This document shows, piece by piece, positions 1 to 11,900 of a stretch of 64,000 nucleotides of DNA. The notes below the pieces were generated by a model. That model did no database searches, had not been told where the DNA came from, and saw only the letters and a program-made list of their open reading frames with translations. How positions within the stretch are numbered: position 1 is the stretch's first letter; each line of letters opens with the position of its first letter. The stretch comes from Pollenia angustigena (Eukaryota; Arthropoda; Insecta; Diptera; Polleniidae): assembly GCA_930367215.1 (NCBI GenBank), contig OV884059.1, positions 5,232,945-5,296,944 of the forward strand, given 5' to 3'. The position numbers and the translations under genes are program-made.

Positions 1-529
1 TTTGGTCCAACTAGCCAAAACTAAGTAAATTAATTGATTGCTTGGTTATAGAAATGCTACAATCCACTTTTAACGAGCATTCTTAAAAAATTTCTAAATT
101 CCCAAAAACTTTTTAAAAATCCCAGAAAAAAATTTTTTCAGACCAGTCAAAATAAAATTCTTAAAATGCATTAAAATGCATAAAATAAATGCTCCAGAAT
201 TTAATATTAACTGTATTTTTGAATTCCTAAAAACTTTTTGAAAATTCCAGAATTTTTGAAAATTTCATCATTTTTATTGTAAATTGTCTAAACTGTTATA
301 TAAAACGTATAAAAAAAACTTTTTTTACCTTCTTTTTGCTTTAATTTTTTTAAATTCCCAAAAATTTTTTTTATCCCAGCAATTAGTTTTAAGTTTAAAA
401 AAAACCAAAAGATACTATTTATTTTATTTTTCTATATAGCAAAAGTTACAAAAACAATTACAAATATTATTCTAAGATCATTTACCGAGCAAAAGCAACT
501 AAGACTTTCAGCCAATATAGTAAAACAGA

Positions 530-607
530 CCAGAGTTCCTGGCGGGAATAGAACCCGCAATCCACGCACTAATAGACTAGTTCACAACCAACTGGACTAC
601 TAGGGCA
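530..607 (-). repeat. tRNA-derived relic (SINE-like head)
   Basis: On the minus strand, TAGTCCAGTTGG resembles the tRNA A box (TRGYNNAGTNGG). About 40 bases on, GCGGGTTCTATTCCCGC is a perfect 5-bp T-arm with a B-box-like loop (one change from GGTTCRANTCC). The expected acceptor stem does not pair, so this is not a working tRNA gene. It looks like the promoter head of a SINE or an old tRNA pseudogene. It differs in sequence from the SINE family in intron 1. Confidence 0.5.
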
Positions 608-1640
608 CCCAACTTAAAGATTTTAAAAAACAGTTGTCCTTCTTATTTTCGAAAGGAATATTTTAAGCTTTTTTTTAACAAAATTTATAAATTAAACAAA
701 TTTTAAGTAAAATTATTGAAGTTAACAAGAGAACAATATGATCCTTGCTATAAAAAACGCTTAAATCATTTTTGCGCTTTTCATAAAAAGTTTTAACTTA
801 ATTTTTTATTAAAGTATAAATTAATTTTAATAAATAACTTACCAGTTTAAAAAATCATAAAGTTAAAGCATTAAAAAAGTTGAGATTTTGTTTAAAATTG
901 CGTTGAAAGAAAGCAGGGTTCGTTTTAAAATGGCGTCAAGATTTTTTTTATTTTTTGTTAAATAAATTTTTTTTGTATTATATTTTGCTTCTTAGGGTTT
1001 AATATTGATTTTTATTTATTTCTTTTTATTGCACAGGAATTTCATTTTATTAAATTTACTTTTTATTTTTTTTATATTTCCTGGTGAAAATAAATTTTTT
1101 TTTATACAATTATTAGTCACATTTCACGTTTCTGTGACACGTTTTCTTCTGCAGCTAAATTTTTCTTTATTTATTTATTTTATTCAACTTTTTGTTATGA
1201 AAAAGCAAGGTGATGAGAAATTTCGGAAAAAGCAGCAAAAATTAACTGAAAATAAAACAAGAAAAAAGAAAATCGATTAATTAATCGTTAGCGTGTTCCT
1301 TTGTTATTATTTTTATTTAGATATTTATTTTAGTTACAGAATGTTGGAAAAAAACGATTGTTTAAAGAAAAACTTTTAGTTTTCATTTGGCTTTTTAGCC
1401 TTTTCATAAGAATTAATTTGTTTCTGTTTTTTAGTAAATATGTAGTTTAACTTTAAACTGAAATTCCGGAATGTTGTATAGTTTTTTGATTTCATTTTTA
1501 GTCTTAACATTTCACGTGTTTGATAGCAGTGCTTAAAATAATTTATGGCTTTCAAGAATATATCTATAACTAAAGAATTATACAAGCTCCAAACCTAATT
1601 ATTGACAATACAATAGACTACACTATAGACAAGGTAATTA

Positions 1641-1735
1641 CCCTACAAGAAATGAATGAGCGAGTAGTCACTTTTTTCATTTTCTTAACACCAAAATGAA
1701 AAATGTGACTTCTCGCTGATTAATTTTTTGTAGGG
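1641..1735. mobile_element. Short MITE with CCCTACAAGAAAT ends
   Basis: CCCTACAAGAAATGAATGAG at the left is matched in inverse at the right (CTGATTAATTTTTTGTAGGG), with an inner pair around GTCACTTTTTTCATTTT and AAAATGAAAAATGTGAC. The flanks are AATTA and TAATT; because these are palindromic, the target duplication (TA or AATT) is ambiguous. A related 75-bp copy is at 45538-45612. Confidence 0.65.
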
Positions 1736-1751
1736 TAATTAATCCGTAATC

Positions 1752-2607
1752 AATTTTAATTGAATGAATTAACAAATTAATTTAAAAAAAATCAATATTT
1801 TAATTGAATGAATTACTAACGTAATCGATTACAATACAGAAAATTAATTATTTTAATAATTGTATTGATTAAAACAGTGATTGAATTTTTGCATTAAATT
1901 GATTAAATTGTTAATTGAATAAATTAAACAGTGTATTTGAAATACAATCTTAATTCAATTAAGTAAATTATTCAATCAAACAAATAGTTAATTGAATAAG
2001 TTTGTTAAATCAATTCAGTTGATGGTTAAATGAAGAAAAATAATAATATTTAAAATATGTATATGTTTTATTTAAATACACAGAAAAAAGTAAAAAACGG
2101 TTTTGATCACCAAAATAATTGAAACAAGCAAAAAATTGTTTAATTTTGCACCTATCACCGAAATGATTATACCAATTACTCAAACTTGCAAAAATTGCAA
2201 AACAAGGATTTTTTTTCCAATTAAAAAGTTTCACATTTTAATTACAAAAATAATTGAAAAAATTATTAATATTAAACAATATTTTAATTGAATGAATTAA
2301 CAAATTAATTAAAAAAAAAATCAATATTTTAATTGAATGAATTACTAACGTAATTGATTACAATACAGAAAATTAATTATTTTAATAATTGTATTGATTA
2401 AAACAGTGATTGAATTTTTGCATTAAATTGATTAAATTTTTAATTGAATAAATTAAACAGTGTATTTGAAATACAATCTTAATTCAATTAAGCAAATTAT
2501 TCAATCAAACAAATAGTTAATTGAATAAGTTTGTTAAATCAATTCAGTTGATGGTTAAATGAAGAAAAATAATAGTATTTTAAATATGTATATGTTTTAT
2601 TTAAATA
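1752..2607. repeat. Direct duplication of a 326-bp AT-rich segment (1752-2077 and 2281-2607)
   Basis: The two segments are nearly identical at a constant offset of 529 bases, both ending TATATGTTTTATTTAAATA. The first copy ends exactly at the left end of the inverted-repeat element at 2079-3415, and the second lies inside that element. Composed mainly of TTAATTGAAT-type words. Probably the trace of an unequal exchange or of an element dimer. Confidence 0.7.
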
Positions 2608-3415
2608 TGGTTTAAAAGTAACTTGTTTTATTTGTTTAATTGTAATAGCTCATGCTTAATTGTACAAATTTTGGAAGATTTGTTGACAAAGGAATTTCAT
2701 ACATACAACTTTGTATAAAATTGTAGAATAACTCTGATTCTTCAGGGTATTCAAGATTGAAAACAAAAAACTGTTTTTGTTGTGTAATTTGGCTGTACTT
2801 TTTTCACCTATTCACTTTAAACGTACAACATGAAATGACGCCAAAATAATTCAAGAATTAACAAACAAGGAAAATAAACACCAAATTTCGATTGCAACCA
2901 TAACCACCGTCAACAATGTGGTCAGCCACAAGGCGATTTTTTATTTTACGCTTAATATACATATGTATGTAGGCTCATTATTGACATTGTTGGTGGTCAT
3001 AATTGTAATTCGTCTATAACAAATTTCATTTCATTTTTTACTTGTTGATAGTTTTTTTTTTTGCACGCGACGCTTACTGCTCTTTTTTATGACAAAAACA
3101 TGTGTGTATGTACATGTAAGGGCAAAGACAATAATTTTTTATAAAGATGTTGGTTGCACTTGTAACATTTTTCGCAAACTGTTGATGAGGGAGGAAAGCA
3201 ACAAGGAGAAAGCAACAAAGTGTTCAATTCAAACAACCGAGTTGATTGATTCAATTAAACTTATAATTAAAATTAAGCTTAAAATCAAGTAAAATTTTAA
3301 TTGAAAAAAAATATTTTTTTTAATTCAATCAATTAAGAACGTAATCAAATTTATTTTAAAATTCAAAAATCACTATTAATTGAAAAAAAAAAAACTGCCA
3401 ATAATTTTTTCTGTG
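2079..3415. mobile_element. Non-autonomous transposon with CACAGAAAAAA ends, TA target duplication
   Basis: Begins CACAGAAAAAAGTAAAAAA and ends ATAATTTTTTCTGTG, with TA on both sides (2077-2078 and 3416-3417). The first 200 bases align by eye with the element at 4194-4674 (shared CACCAA, TTTTGCACCTAT and AAATGATTATA stretches). No transposase frame is present. TA duplication fits Tc1/mariner-type insertion, but the superfamily is not proven. Confidence 0.6.
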
Positions 3416-4193
3416 TATACGTAAGAAGACATTCTACACTAGAGACAAGACCATAGTCTAATAAGTATATGGATTAAACTTTAGCTCAAACAATAGTATA
3501 TACATTACAGGCCAAAAATTACCCAGAATATGGATTATAGACCAGACTTTAGTCAAGACTCTAGTCCAGACTATTAACGAAATAAAAGTCTAGACTAAAG
3601 CTCTACAAAAACAAAAGACTAAACTACAGACTATAGACTTCAGAATAGTATAGATTATAGTAAAAACTTTTGACAAAAATATAGGGCAAAACAAAATCCA
3701 GATAATAGTCCAGACTACTAACTAAATTATACTCCAGACTAGAGACAAGACTATAGTCTTAACTATAGAATACTATAGAAACTATAGGTCAAACTATAAT
3801 GCAAACTATATTCCAAACTTTAGACTACAATATAGTAGAGAAAGTAGGACAGACTAGCGTACTGACTATTGACTAAATTTTAGTCTAGACTTTATTCCAG
3901 CCTAAGAACAAAACAATTATCTAGATTATAGTCTGTCCACACAATAGAAAAAACTGTATTGCATTATAGTACAGACTATTACTTAAGTTATAGTTCACAC
4001 TAGAGACTTGATTATAGTGCACACCGTAGACCTGACTATTGACTAAAATATAGGCTAGATTTTAGTCCAGGCTTAAGACAATAATCTCTATATCAAATCC
4101 TATAGCAGCAGCCTATAGTTATTTACTTAATTATAGTCTAGAGTTAAGTCCAGACTATGGAAAAGACTGTAGTGCAGATTTTAAACCCCATTA

Positions 4194-4674
4194 CACAGAA
4201 AAAATTAAAAAATGTCTCTAATCACCAATTTTATACCAAATTCATAGAATCAAGCAACCCATTTGTTGATTTTGCACCTATTAACAAAATGATTATATTG
4301 ATTACTAAAAATTGTAAAAATTTTATATTTTGAAGATTTTTTTTCAATAAATGATATTTTTAATTTTAATTAGAAAAAATGATCAAAAAACTTTGCCGTT
4401 TCAAACAATGTGTTGATTGATTTTGACAATTTCCAACAACAATTACACAAGTTAAAATTATTTTATTTTAAAAGAAATAATTTTTTGTTATTTGATTATT
4501 ATTTTAATTCAAAATTTATTTCAAAACAACTAAAATGTTAATTAAATCAAAATTATATTTTTAATATTCGTTCAACAAAAAAAATAATTGATTCAGTTAT
4601 TACATTAATTAAGTTTAAATACTTTTTAAATAATTTTTTTAATTGATAAAAAATTACTAATAATTTTTTCTGTG
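4194..4674. mobile_element. Non-autonomous transposon with CACAGAAAAAA ends, TA target duplication (481 bp)
   Basis: Starts CACAGAAAAAATTA and ends TAATTTTTTCTGTG, with TA on both sides (4192-4193, 4675-4676). No coding capacity. A third, 5'-shortened copy with the same right half is at about 47275-47672. Confidence 0.7.
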
Positions 4675-5025
4675 TATAGTACAGACGATTACCTTCATTA
4701 TACTACAGACTAGTTCATAGTTAAGACTATAGATAGATCATCCTATAGACTATGCTATGGACTAAGTGATAGTCTAGACTTTAGTCCAGACTATAGCTTA
4801 TATACAAAACTATGATGCAGACTATAAACCGCAATACAGTACAGACTTTTACCTTTATCATACTTCCAAATATAGACTAGATTATAGTGAAGACTATTGG
4901 AAATAAAAATAAATTAAAATAAGGCAATAGTCCTGACTAAATTATAGTTAAGATTATATTTCATACTATAGCCTATAGACTAGATTATAGTGAAGACTAT
5001 TGAAAACAAAATTAAAGGAAAATAA

Positions 5026-5167
5026 GTGCCGGTTCACACACGTCAAGTTTGACTCGTCAAGTCTTGAGTTTGTAGGATAGAGGGGAAAAGAAATGGCATT
5101 CTCTTTTCCCTTCTCTGCTAAAAGATCAAGACTTGACGAGACAAACTTGACGTGTGTGAACCGGCAC
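5026..5167. mobile_element. MITE with GTGCCGGTTCACACACG ends, TAA target duplication (142 bp)
   Basis: Perfect 25-bp inverted ends beginning GTGCCGGTTCACACACGTCA, extending to about 40 bp with one mismatch. TAA on both sides (5023-5025, 5168-5170). TAA/TTA three-base duplications are typical of PIF/Harbinger elements. Inserted in the ACTATAGTC array. Confidence 0.8.
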
Positions 5168-5699
5168 TAAGACTACAGTACTGACTTAATGATAGTTTTA
5201 ATTATAGTTCATCCTCTAGCCATAAGACAAGACTGTAGTAGAGACATAAGCCACATTATAGTACAGACTTTTATCTTAATCATACTTCCGCATATAGACT
5301 AGATTAAAATGAAGACTATAGAAAATATAAGTATGTAAATGAAAAAAAACTATAGTCCTGACTTATGACTAAATTATAGTCTAGACTTTATAGCATGGAC
5401 TAAAGGCTTAAGTGGAGATTATAAAACATATTATAGTACAGACTATTAACTTTATTACAGCTTATACTATTATAGAGTTTAGAGATTGTAGTGAAGACTG
5501 TAGGCCTGATTATTGACATAAATTAAAACTAGTCTAGACTTAAGTCCTGAATAATAAACAAGACAATAACCCAGATGAATAGCCCATGCTATAGACAAAA
5601 CTGTAGTGTAGACTATAAAACAGATTATAGTTCAGATTATTACCTTAATTCTAGTTCATACTGTTGTTTAGACTATAGACGAGACTTAATAATAATGTT

Positions 5700-7390
5700 T
5701 TCCTAGTTTTGTTTTTTTTAATTAATATGAGCTAAATAAATTCTTGCATAAGTTATTAATGTGCATGTTGATTTCAAGCTTTCAAAATATTTTTTTTTGT
5801 GCCCCAATTTTTTCCATAATTCTCTTGCAAACGTTTCTTGGTTTTTAGTTCTTATTGTTTATTATTTGCGTGTTTTTTTTCTACCGAAAAAGGTTTTAGT
5901 TAAATATCATAAGGAATGGTTTAAGCATTATGCGGTAATTAAATAAAATTTGTTTATTGTTTTAATAGCAAATTTATGATGATCCTTTGGTATTGGGATT
6001 TGTTTTGTTTGTACTAATTAAGCTATAATTGATAAAGTTTTTTCTTGTAACTATTGTAAAAAGGAGTTTATTTTTATTTTTTTGTTTAATTATTGGCACA
6101 CAAATTAAGGCTGAAGGGGATAAGGAGGAGAATTCGTTCCTTTAAGGATCTGATAACTTTTGTAAATATTAAAAATATGTATTTTATAATCATTGTTTCC
6201 ACCTGTTTCTTGTATACATTTTTCTGCCTTAATTTAATGAAATCAGTGTTTTTTCATGCTTAAAAGAACTCATTTGACTTTTCCAAATGGTCCTTTAGTT
6301 GACTTGGAAATAAAAATATTTCTAATACGTTTATTCACTATTTTGTATGCAGAATCTTTCTCTCCCTCTCTCTGGACTAATCAGAAAAATTTAGCATACT
6401 TATTCGTTCATAAACAATAATATACCGTTACATTTTATGACATACTTAATCTGACACATACACTCAAAGATTCATAGAACAACTACTTATAACTGTATTT
6501 AGTATTAAAGGAAATGAAAATGTGTACAGCAACAGCAAGAAATATGTTTCCGATTGAAATATAAATAATTCAGAATTATTATTACGCTCTTCTTTAATAC
6601 TCTTACCTGTCTTACTGCCTGAGTTGTTGTGTAAAATATGCTCTAACAGAGCTGGAAGTTGTCAAGGTATTAGATTTAAAGGTGGGGGAATTAAAAAGTC
6701 TAGCAAAATAGAAAATAAATTCACTAAGACAATTTAAAACAATTCAGAGAAAACATTTGCTTAGACCCTTTTTAAAAACGTAAAAGTAAAAACAAAATTA
6801 TTTTAAATGTTTATTGTTTCGTTCAAAAGATAAAAAACATATTTTTTATCTTATTTGCAATATCCAACAAAGTGTTAAAAAATAAAAAGAAATTTCCATA
6901 CAGTTGATTGTACTTTGTCAAAATTTGCTGCAAAGGAAAAAGAAAAAAAAGCAAGCAATTGTCTGTTTAAGGTTTTTGAAATAAACAAATTTTTTCACTT
7001 TTTCTGGCATTTTTTTTTTTTTTTTTTTTTTTACATGAAGGACATGAATTTTCCGGTTCCGCACATTATAATTTTTTTATTTTTTAATTTGAAATTTTGA
7101 ATAATAAAAGCTTAGAAAACTCAAGTAAAAGTTCAAAGACATATTTTCGACAGTTTACAAATGTGTCAAGGGAAGAAGTACGAAAAATCAAGGCTTTTCG
7201 AAAAATTAAAAGAAACACTTAAATATTTAAAAAGGAAAGACTAAAAACTCCACATAAGACATAAAGGCCTCTAAAATGTCTGCTAAATTAAAGTTGAACA
7301 ACACGACATAAAAGTAATAAAATTAGAATTTTTTGTATTAGACTTTTAGTTTCAAGTATTAAAACTCTTAGTAAAAGACTTTAACTTTTA
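5700..7390. other. Unremarkable AT-rich DNA
   Basis: T- and A-rich sequence with a long T run at 7011-7032. Short open frames here have no recognisable homology. I see no gene, RNA or clear mobile element. Confidence 0.5.
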
Positions 7391-7395
7391 AGTAT

Positions 7396-7738
7396 AAATG
7401 CCGTTTTCTCATTGCACGATTATCTCTTTTCCCAACGAAAAACTGAACATTAAAGAAATTTGGTTTTCTCAATGTCTAATTTGCATTTATTCTGTCGCAA
7501 AGCTAACCAGCACTCATCTGCCAATTAGTTATTTTCCTTTTATTTGCCGTACAGATAAATTCAATCAGCTTCCTACCAGCTTTAACATGTATTTTGAGAG
7601 GGGTTGCCAGCTGAAAACAATGTTTTTTATCGGTATATTGAGAAACTCAAAATCGTTAACGGACAGTTTATCGCTCTAATAAATTTTTGTTGACATTAAG
7701 TAACAGCCAGTTTATCGGTACATTGAGAAAATGGCCAT
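7396..7738. mobile_element. Possible inverted-repeat element (343 bp)
   Basis: ATGCCGTTTTCTCATTGCACG at the left resembles the reverse complement of the right end (ATGGCCATTTTCTCAATGTACC). A 93-codon open frame inside has no homology I recognise. The pairing is imperfect and no target duplication is certain. Confidence 0.35.
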
Positions 7739-7740
7739 AA

Positions 7741-9175
7741 GACTTTAAAGTCACAGTATACAACTTGAAAATCTTTGAAAAAGGCTTAAAAGTCTTAGTA
7801 TCAAACTTAAAAATCGTAGTTTAAGACTTCAAAGTCTTACAAAAGGACTTCAAAACTTACTATAACACTAAAAAGTTCTAGTATAAGACCTAGAAGTCTT
7901 AGTAGAAGATGTTAAGTCTTAGTAGAAGACTTTAAAGTCTTAGTATAAGGCTTAAAAGTCTTAGTAAAAGACTTAGTATAAGACCTAAAAGATTTTGTAT
8001 ATGACCTAAAAGTCTTAGTAAAAGACTTTAAGTCTTAGTATACGACTAAAATCTTTTAGTATAAGTATTTATAAGACTTAGAAGTATAATTCTAAGACTA
8101 AAAGTCTAAGTATAAGACTAAATGTATTACTATTATACTAAAAACGCAGTATAAGACGTTAATATCTGAGGCTCTAAAGTCTAAATATAAGACTTTAAAA
8201 TATTTATCAAAGAATAAGTATAAATGGATAATGCAGCACATCCTGTCATTTTCGTGATGAGGTATGACAGTGCTACAATCGGCAGTAACATGGAAAGATT
8301 CTCGGGGTCTTTCGAGCTCCCACCAAATCCTAGGCTTAAACAACGACTTAAACATATTGTACTTAATCCTAGAAGCCTCATATTAAGGCTTGGAAGTTTT
8401 ATACAAATGGCTAACAAAACAGTGTTTGTTTAAACGCTGATTTAATTGAACTTATCATTTATTTATATGTAGTTTAAACTCAACAGCTGTAAATCAGTGC
8501 CCCACATACTGTTTGTATGTAGTTTAAAAAAACAAATATTGTGGCAACACACGATAAATGTTGTCAAATTCATATGGTCTCTATTGGTAGTTTAAACGCC
8601 CAGTTTTATGCGTTTAGAGATGGTTTATATGTTAACTGAGTGATAGATTTGCTGTCTTAAATACGTTCTAAGCCAAAAACAGAGTTTTACTTGCACTGAT
8701 TTATTAACCCTTAGACTTTTATGTACATATTTTACTAATATTGAAAAGTCTTATACTAATAATTGAAAGTCGTATACTTTGACCTGGAAGTCTTATACTA
8801 TGACTTGAAAGTCTCATACTATGACTTGAAAGTGTTATACTAAGACTTAAAAATTGTATACTATGACTTAGAAATTGTAAACTAAGACTTAGAAGTCTTA
8901 CACTAAGACTTAGGAGTCGTATACTAAGACTTAGAAGTCTTATACTAAGACTTAGAAGTCTTATACTAAGACTTAGAAGTCTTATAGTAAGAGTATGAAG
9001 TCTTATACTAAGACTTAGAAGTCTTATAGTAAGACTATGAAGTCTTATTCGTAGACTTAGAAGGCTTATATTAAGACTTGAAAGTTTTATACTAACACTT
9101 AAAAGTCCTATATTATGACTTGAAACTCTGATACTATGACTTGAATGTCGTATACTACTATCTCAATGCTATTTA
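7741..9175. repeat. Inverted pair of 21-bp tandem arrays around a 500-bp island (foldback-like)
   Basis: The left arm (about 7741-8190) is built of AAGTCTTAGTATAAGACTT variants; the right arm (about 8740-9170) of the reverse order, CTTATACTAAGACTTAGAAGT, nearly perfect at 8885-9015. The asymmetric part, TTAGTATAAG against CTTATACTAA, shows that the arms are inverted. Long inverted ends made of short tandem repeats are the hallmark of Drosophila foldback elements. Scattered units continue at 12615-12760 and 14575-14635. Confidence 0.55.
8190..8640. other. Unexplained GC-richer island between the array arms
   Basis: 8224-8350 is much less AT-rich than its surroundings and is open in three frames. 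Minus-strand 8417-8181 reads GFGGSSKDPENLSMLLPIV and then a hydrophobic stretch; plus-strand 8224-8433 reads MDNAAHPVIFVMRYDSATIG. I recognise neither. It could be a captured gene fragment, the loop of a foldback element, or unrelated unique DNA. From 8455 on, repeated GTAGTTTAAA words occur. Confidence 0.3.
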
Positions 9176-9179
9176 CTAC

Positions 9180-9645
9180 CACCCCTGAGTCCAGTACTAA
9201 TCTGAAGCCTTGAAAACCTTAGTGTATGATTTACTCTCCGTATAAGACTTTTTCTCTTACATTATTTTTTAAACTGTTGGTATTACATACTAGAAACTTA
9301 ATCTTGCTTTCAAATTTCTACTTATGCAAAATAAAACACTGTATTATATTTTCCACTATAGAGTTTAAGCTGTGTTGTATGTCATTAAATGCATGCAAAT
9401 GGATACAATACACTTTTTAACAAGTGTGTGTTTGTATGATTTTTGAATTTATTTTTTTTTTTTTGTTTTTATTACCCAATGCCACATGACAAGGTAAACT
9501 TTTTGTAACTACAATGTTTTTTACAGAATAAAATAAACCAAGAAAAAAAAAACTAGGAAAAAATACTACGACACCAACATAAACAAACAATATAGCAGGG
9601 AATGCACCGATGCACTCAAACACACTCATTTACCTAACAGTTTTA
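9180..9645. other. AT-rich spacer
   Basis: No gene or clear repeat seen. Confidence 0.4.
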
Positions 9646-9720
9646 CAACAAGTGAAAGAGAGAGGGATAGAGAGACGAAGGGAGTATAAATACACACACA
9701 ACAGAGCAGTTAGTTAGTTA
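9646..9720 (+). promoter_or_regulatory. Candidate RNA polymerase II promoter: GAGA-rich tract plus TATA box
   Basis: AAGTGAAAGAGAGAGGGATA and further GAGA repeats (GAGA-factor-like) precede TATAAATA at 9685-9692. CAGTTAGTTAGTT follows at 9707-9719 and resembles the arthropod initiator TCAGT, 22-30 bases downstream of the TATA. The combination is unusual in this window, which otherwise lacks ordered promoter elements. No coding region follows within reach. It could start a non-coding RNA or an upstream untranslated exon, or be chance in low-complexity DNA. Confidence 0.3.
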
Positions 9721-10800
9721 TTCGTGAAAACAAGTACAAGTTTTACTTGCACATGAACACCGAGTAGTAGTTAAAGGTTTTATGGGAATTTGCACATGGA
9801 AGGGGTCTAAGAATTGGCACTTTTTAGTCTGAAATTGCTTTGTATGTGAGAGTGTTTGTTGATGGAAGTTTATATGACTGATCTATAATAAAAGTTCTTT
9901 ATTTGTGTAAAAGAAAATTGCTATTTTTTCCTGACCTATTTTTAGTTGTTCACATGTGTTTTTTCAATGAAGCCGAGTATTACATGAAAGCGAAGTTTTA
10001 ATCAATGTCTGTCCTTGCTTCTTAAATATTTTATATTTAAATTAACAACAGCAACTACAAAATGCCAAAGGGAGAATATTGGATTTTGTTTTAAAGTTTT
10101 TCACTGTACATTTTGAAAAAGAAAACTTAAAAAGGCAGTGGTGCTAATAAAAATAAGTTTATTAAAAAAAAAAAAATCTGCTAAGCGTTTACATATTAAT
10201 AGTGAGTTAGTCTATCAGAGAACAAAAAAACCAGCTAACAAAAATGATATATGGGCATATCCTGGGGTCACGAACGTACGCTTTTGATGTACAATTAATA
10301 TAGAAAACCAAACTTTTAAAAGTGTATTAATGTAGGTCTCCATCCAGTATTTACAAAATAAAATATCTCTCTTGGTTTTTATTAAATTGGCTTATGTACC
10401 GGTCGTGAACGTATGGATCGCGAACGTACGATTTTTCCATATGTTTTTTTATTATTATCACCACGCATTTTTCCATAAATGTCTTCAAATTTCTTTTACC
10501 AAAAAAACTTAATACTCCTTTTAAAATTGATTGTAATGGAGAGATAATGAAGAAAGCGTGTAAACATAACATATTTTTTGCATGTAAAATAAGTATATAA
10601 AAATGTCTTTAGAAGTAAAAAATACAGGAAATTATAAAATTTTCCAGTTTCCAGCCCAATTTCCTCAAGTGAAACAGCTCAGATATGCTAGGAAACCATT
10701 CTTTTATAAGAACATAGACTTTTTTTCTAATAATAAACAATGCAAGACGATGATTTTTCATCCTGGTAGACCATTCTAGGGAAATGCCCATATAGTAAAT
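9721..10800. other. AT-rich spacer with CGAACGTACG words
   Basis: Contains GTCACGAACGTACG at 10267-10280 and CGCGAACGTACG at 10419-10430, rare GC-containing words for this DNA. Short open frames on the minus strand (10351-10572, 10609-10791) look spurious. No other feature seen. Confidence 0.35.
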
Positions 10801-10814
10801 TTAAACTTTTAGTT

Positions 10815-11900
10815 TAAAAGAAGCATACTTTTTGGCATCTTAATAATAAAGTAAATGCATAAACTTCCTGTTTTTAATGCTTAATCTTTCTGTCTGATAC
10901 TGTTATCTTTTGATATAAATCATATTTTATGTGTTTTTGATAGTCTATAAATTTTAAACACATTTCTTTTTTGTAGCATACATTTAAGCTTTAAAAAAAT
11001 CATGAATATTTTTATTTCAACTTAATTTTTTCCTTAAATCTGTTATTAGCTCTCAACATTTTATTATTATTTATATTTATTATTATTACCTTGTAAATCT
11101 CCGTTAAATTTAGCATACTTTTTTTGCCTTAATCTTAATCTTGTGACTTTTTTGTTAGAAACTCAAAGTTTAAAATAAATTGTTTTTGTCTAGACTTCGT
11201 TATAAACGTAAGAATAATATTTTATGTTATAAATGTAGCATAATTTTTGCCTTACATAAAAATATCATATACATGAATTCTATTTAAACTTTAATATTTT
11301 TTGCTTGAACTCTATCTTACAAAATTAACATAATTTTTCCATTTTAAATTATTTTATTGCCTACCAAACCCACATTTTCTTTTTAAAAGTATAATTGTAG
11401 CATACTTTTTGGCTCAATAACTTTTTTTTGCCATAAATTCTCCAAATGATAATAATGCTTATGTAAGTAATCGATTTATAGTCCTTGGAATAATATTTCA
11501 AAGAAGGAAGGCAAACTTTTAGGCTTAAAATGTTATGTAAAATTTCGTTCTTTAACTCAAAAACATAAATATTCGTTATCACTTATGGTTCTAATGTTTG
11601 CTATAAAATCATAGCATAATTGTTGGCTTAAATACAATATTTACATAACCTTTTTTCGTCTTAAAATTGTTCCTTTTCCACAAATAATCCAAGGCTTGGT
11701 TAAATTAGTTATGACTACCATCCATTCAGGTCCTTCGAACTCTTGGTGTTTTAGAAAAAATAATTTTTTGGCATACTTTTAGGCTTTTACAATAAAAATT
11801 TAAACATCCTTTTTTCCAATTTGTAACACTGTTTTATGGCTATAGTAAAAAGTTTTCTTTTAAACTAAAGCAGACTTTTTTGCTTAAAAAAATTAAGTAT
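10815..11900. repeat. Degenerate tandem array around TAGCATACTTTTTGGC
   Basis: Variants of TAGCATACTTTTTTGGCTTAA recur at about 10825, 10976, 11113, 11237, 11328, 11399, 11611, 11771 and 11868, roughly every 70-210 bases, separated by AT-rich filler. This looks like a very old satellite. Confidence 0.5.

Larger units (their letters stand above)
3430..5690. repeat. Degenerate array of ACTATAGTC / AGTCTAGACT words
   Basis: For about 2.2 kb the sequence is made of variants of AGTCCAGACTATAGACTA, many self-complementary (CTATAG, TCTAGA). No fixed period survives. Two inverted-repeat elements (4194-4674 and 5026-5167) are inserted in it. Small outliers of the same vocabulary occur at 17260-17360 and 19310-19400. 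Confidence 0.7.

Noticed and set aside
530..607. Functional tRNA gene on the minus strand
   Set aside because: The T arm is perfect, but the acceptor stem and anticodon arm do not form.
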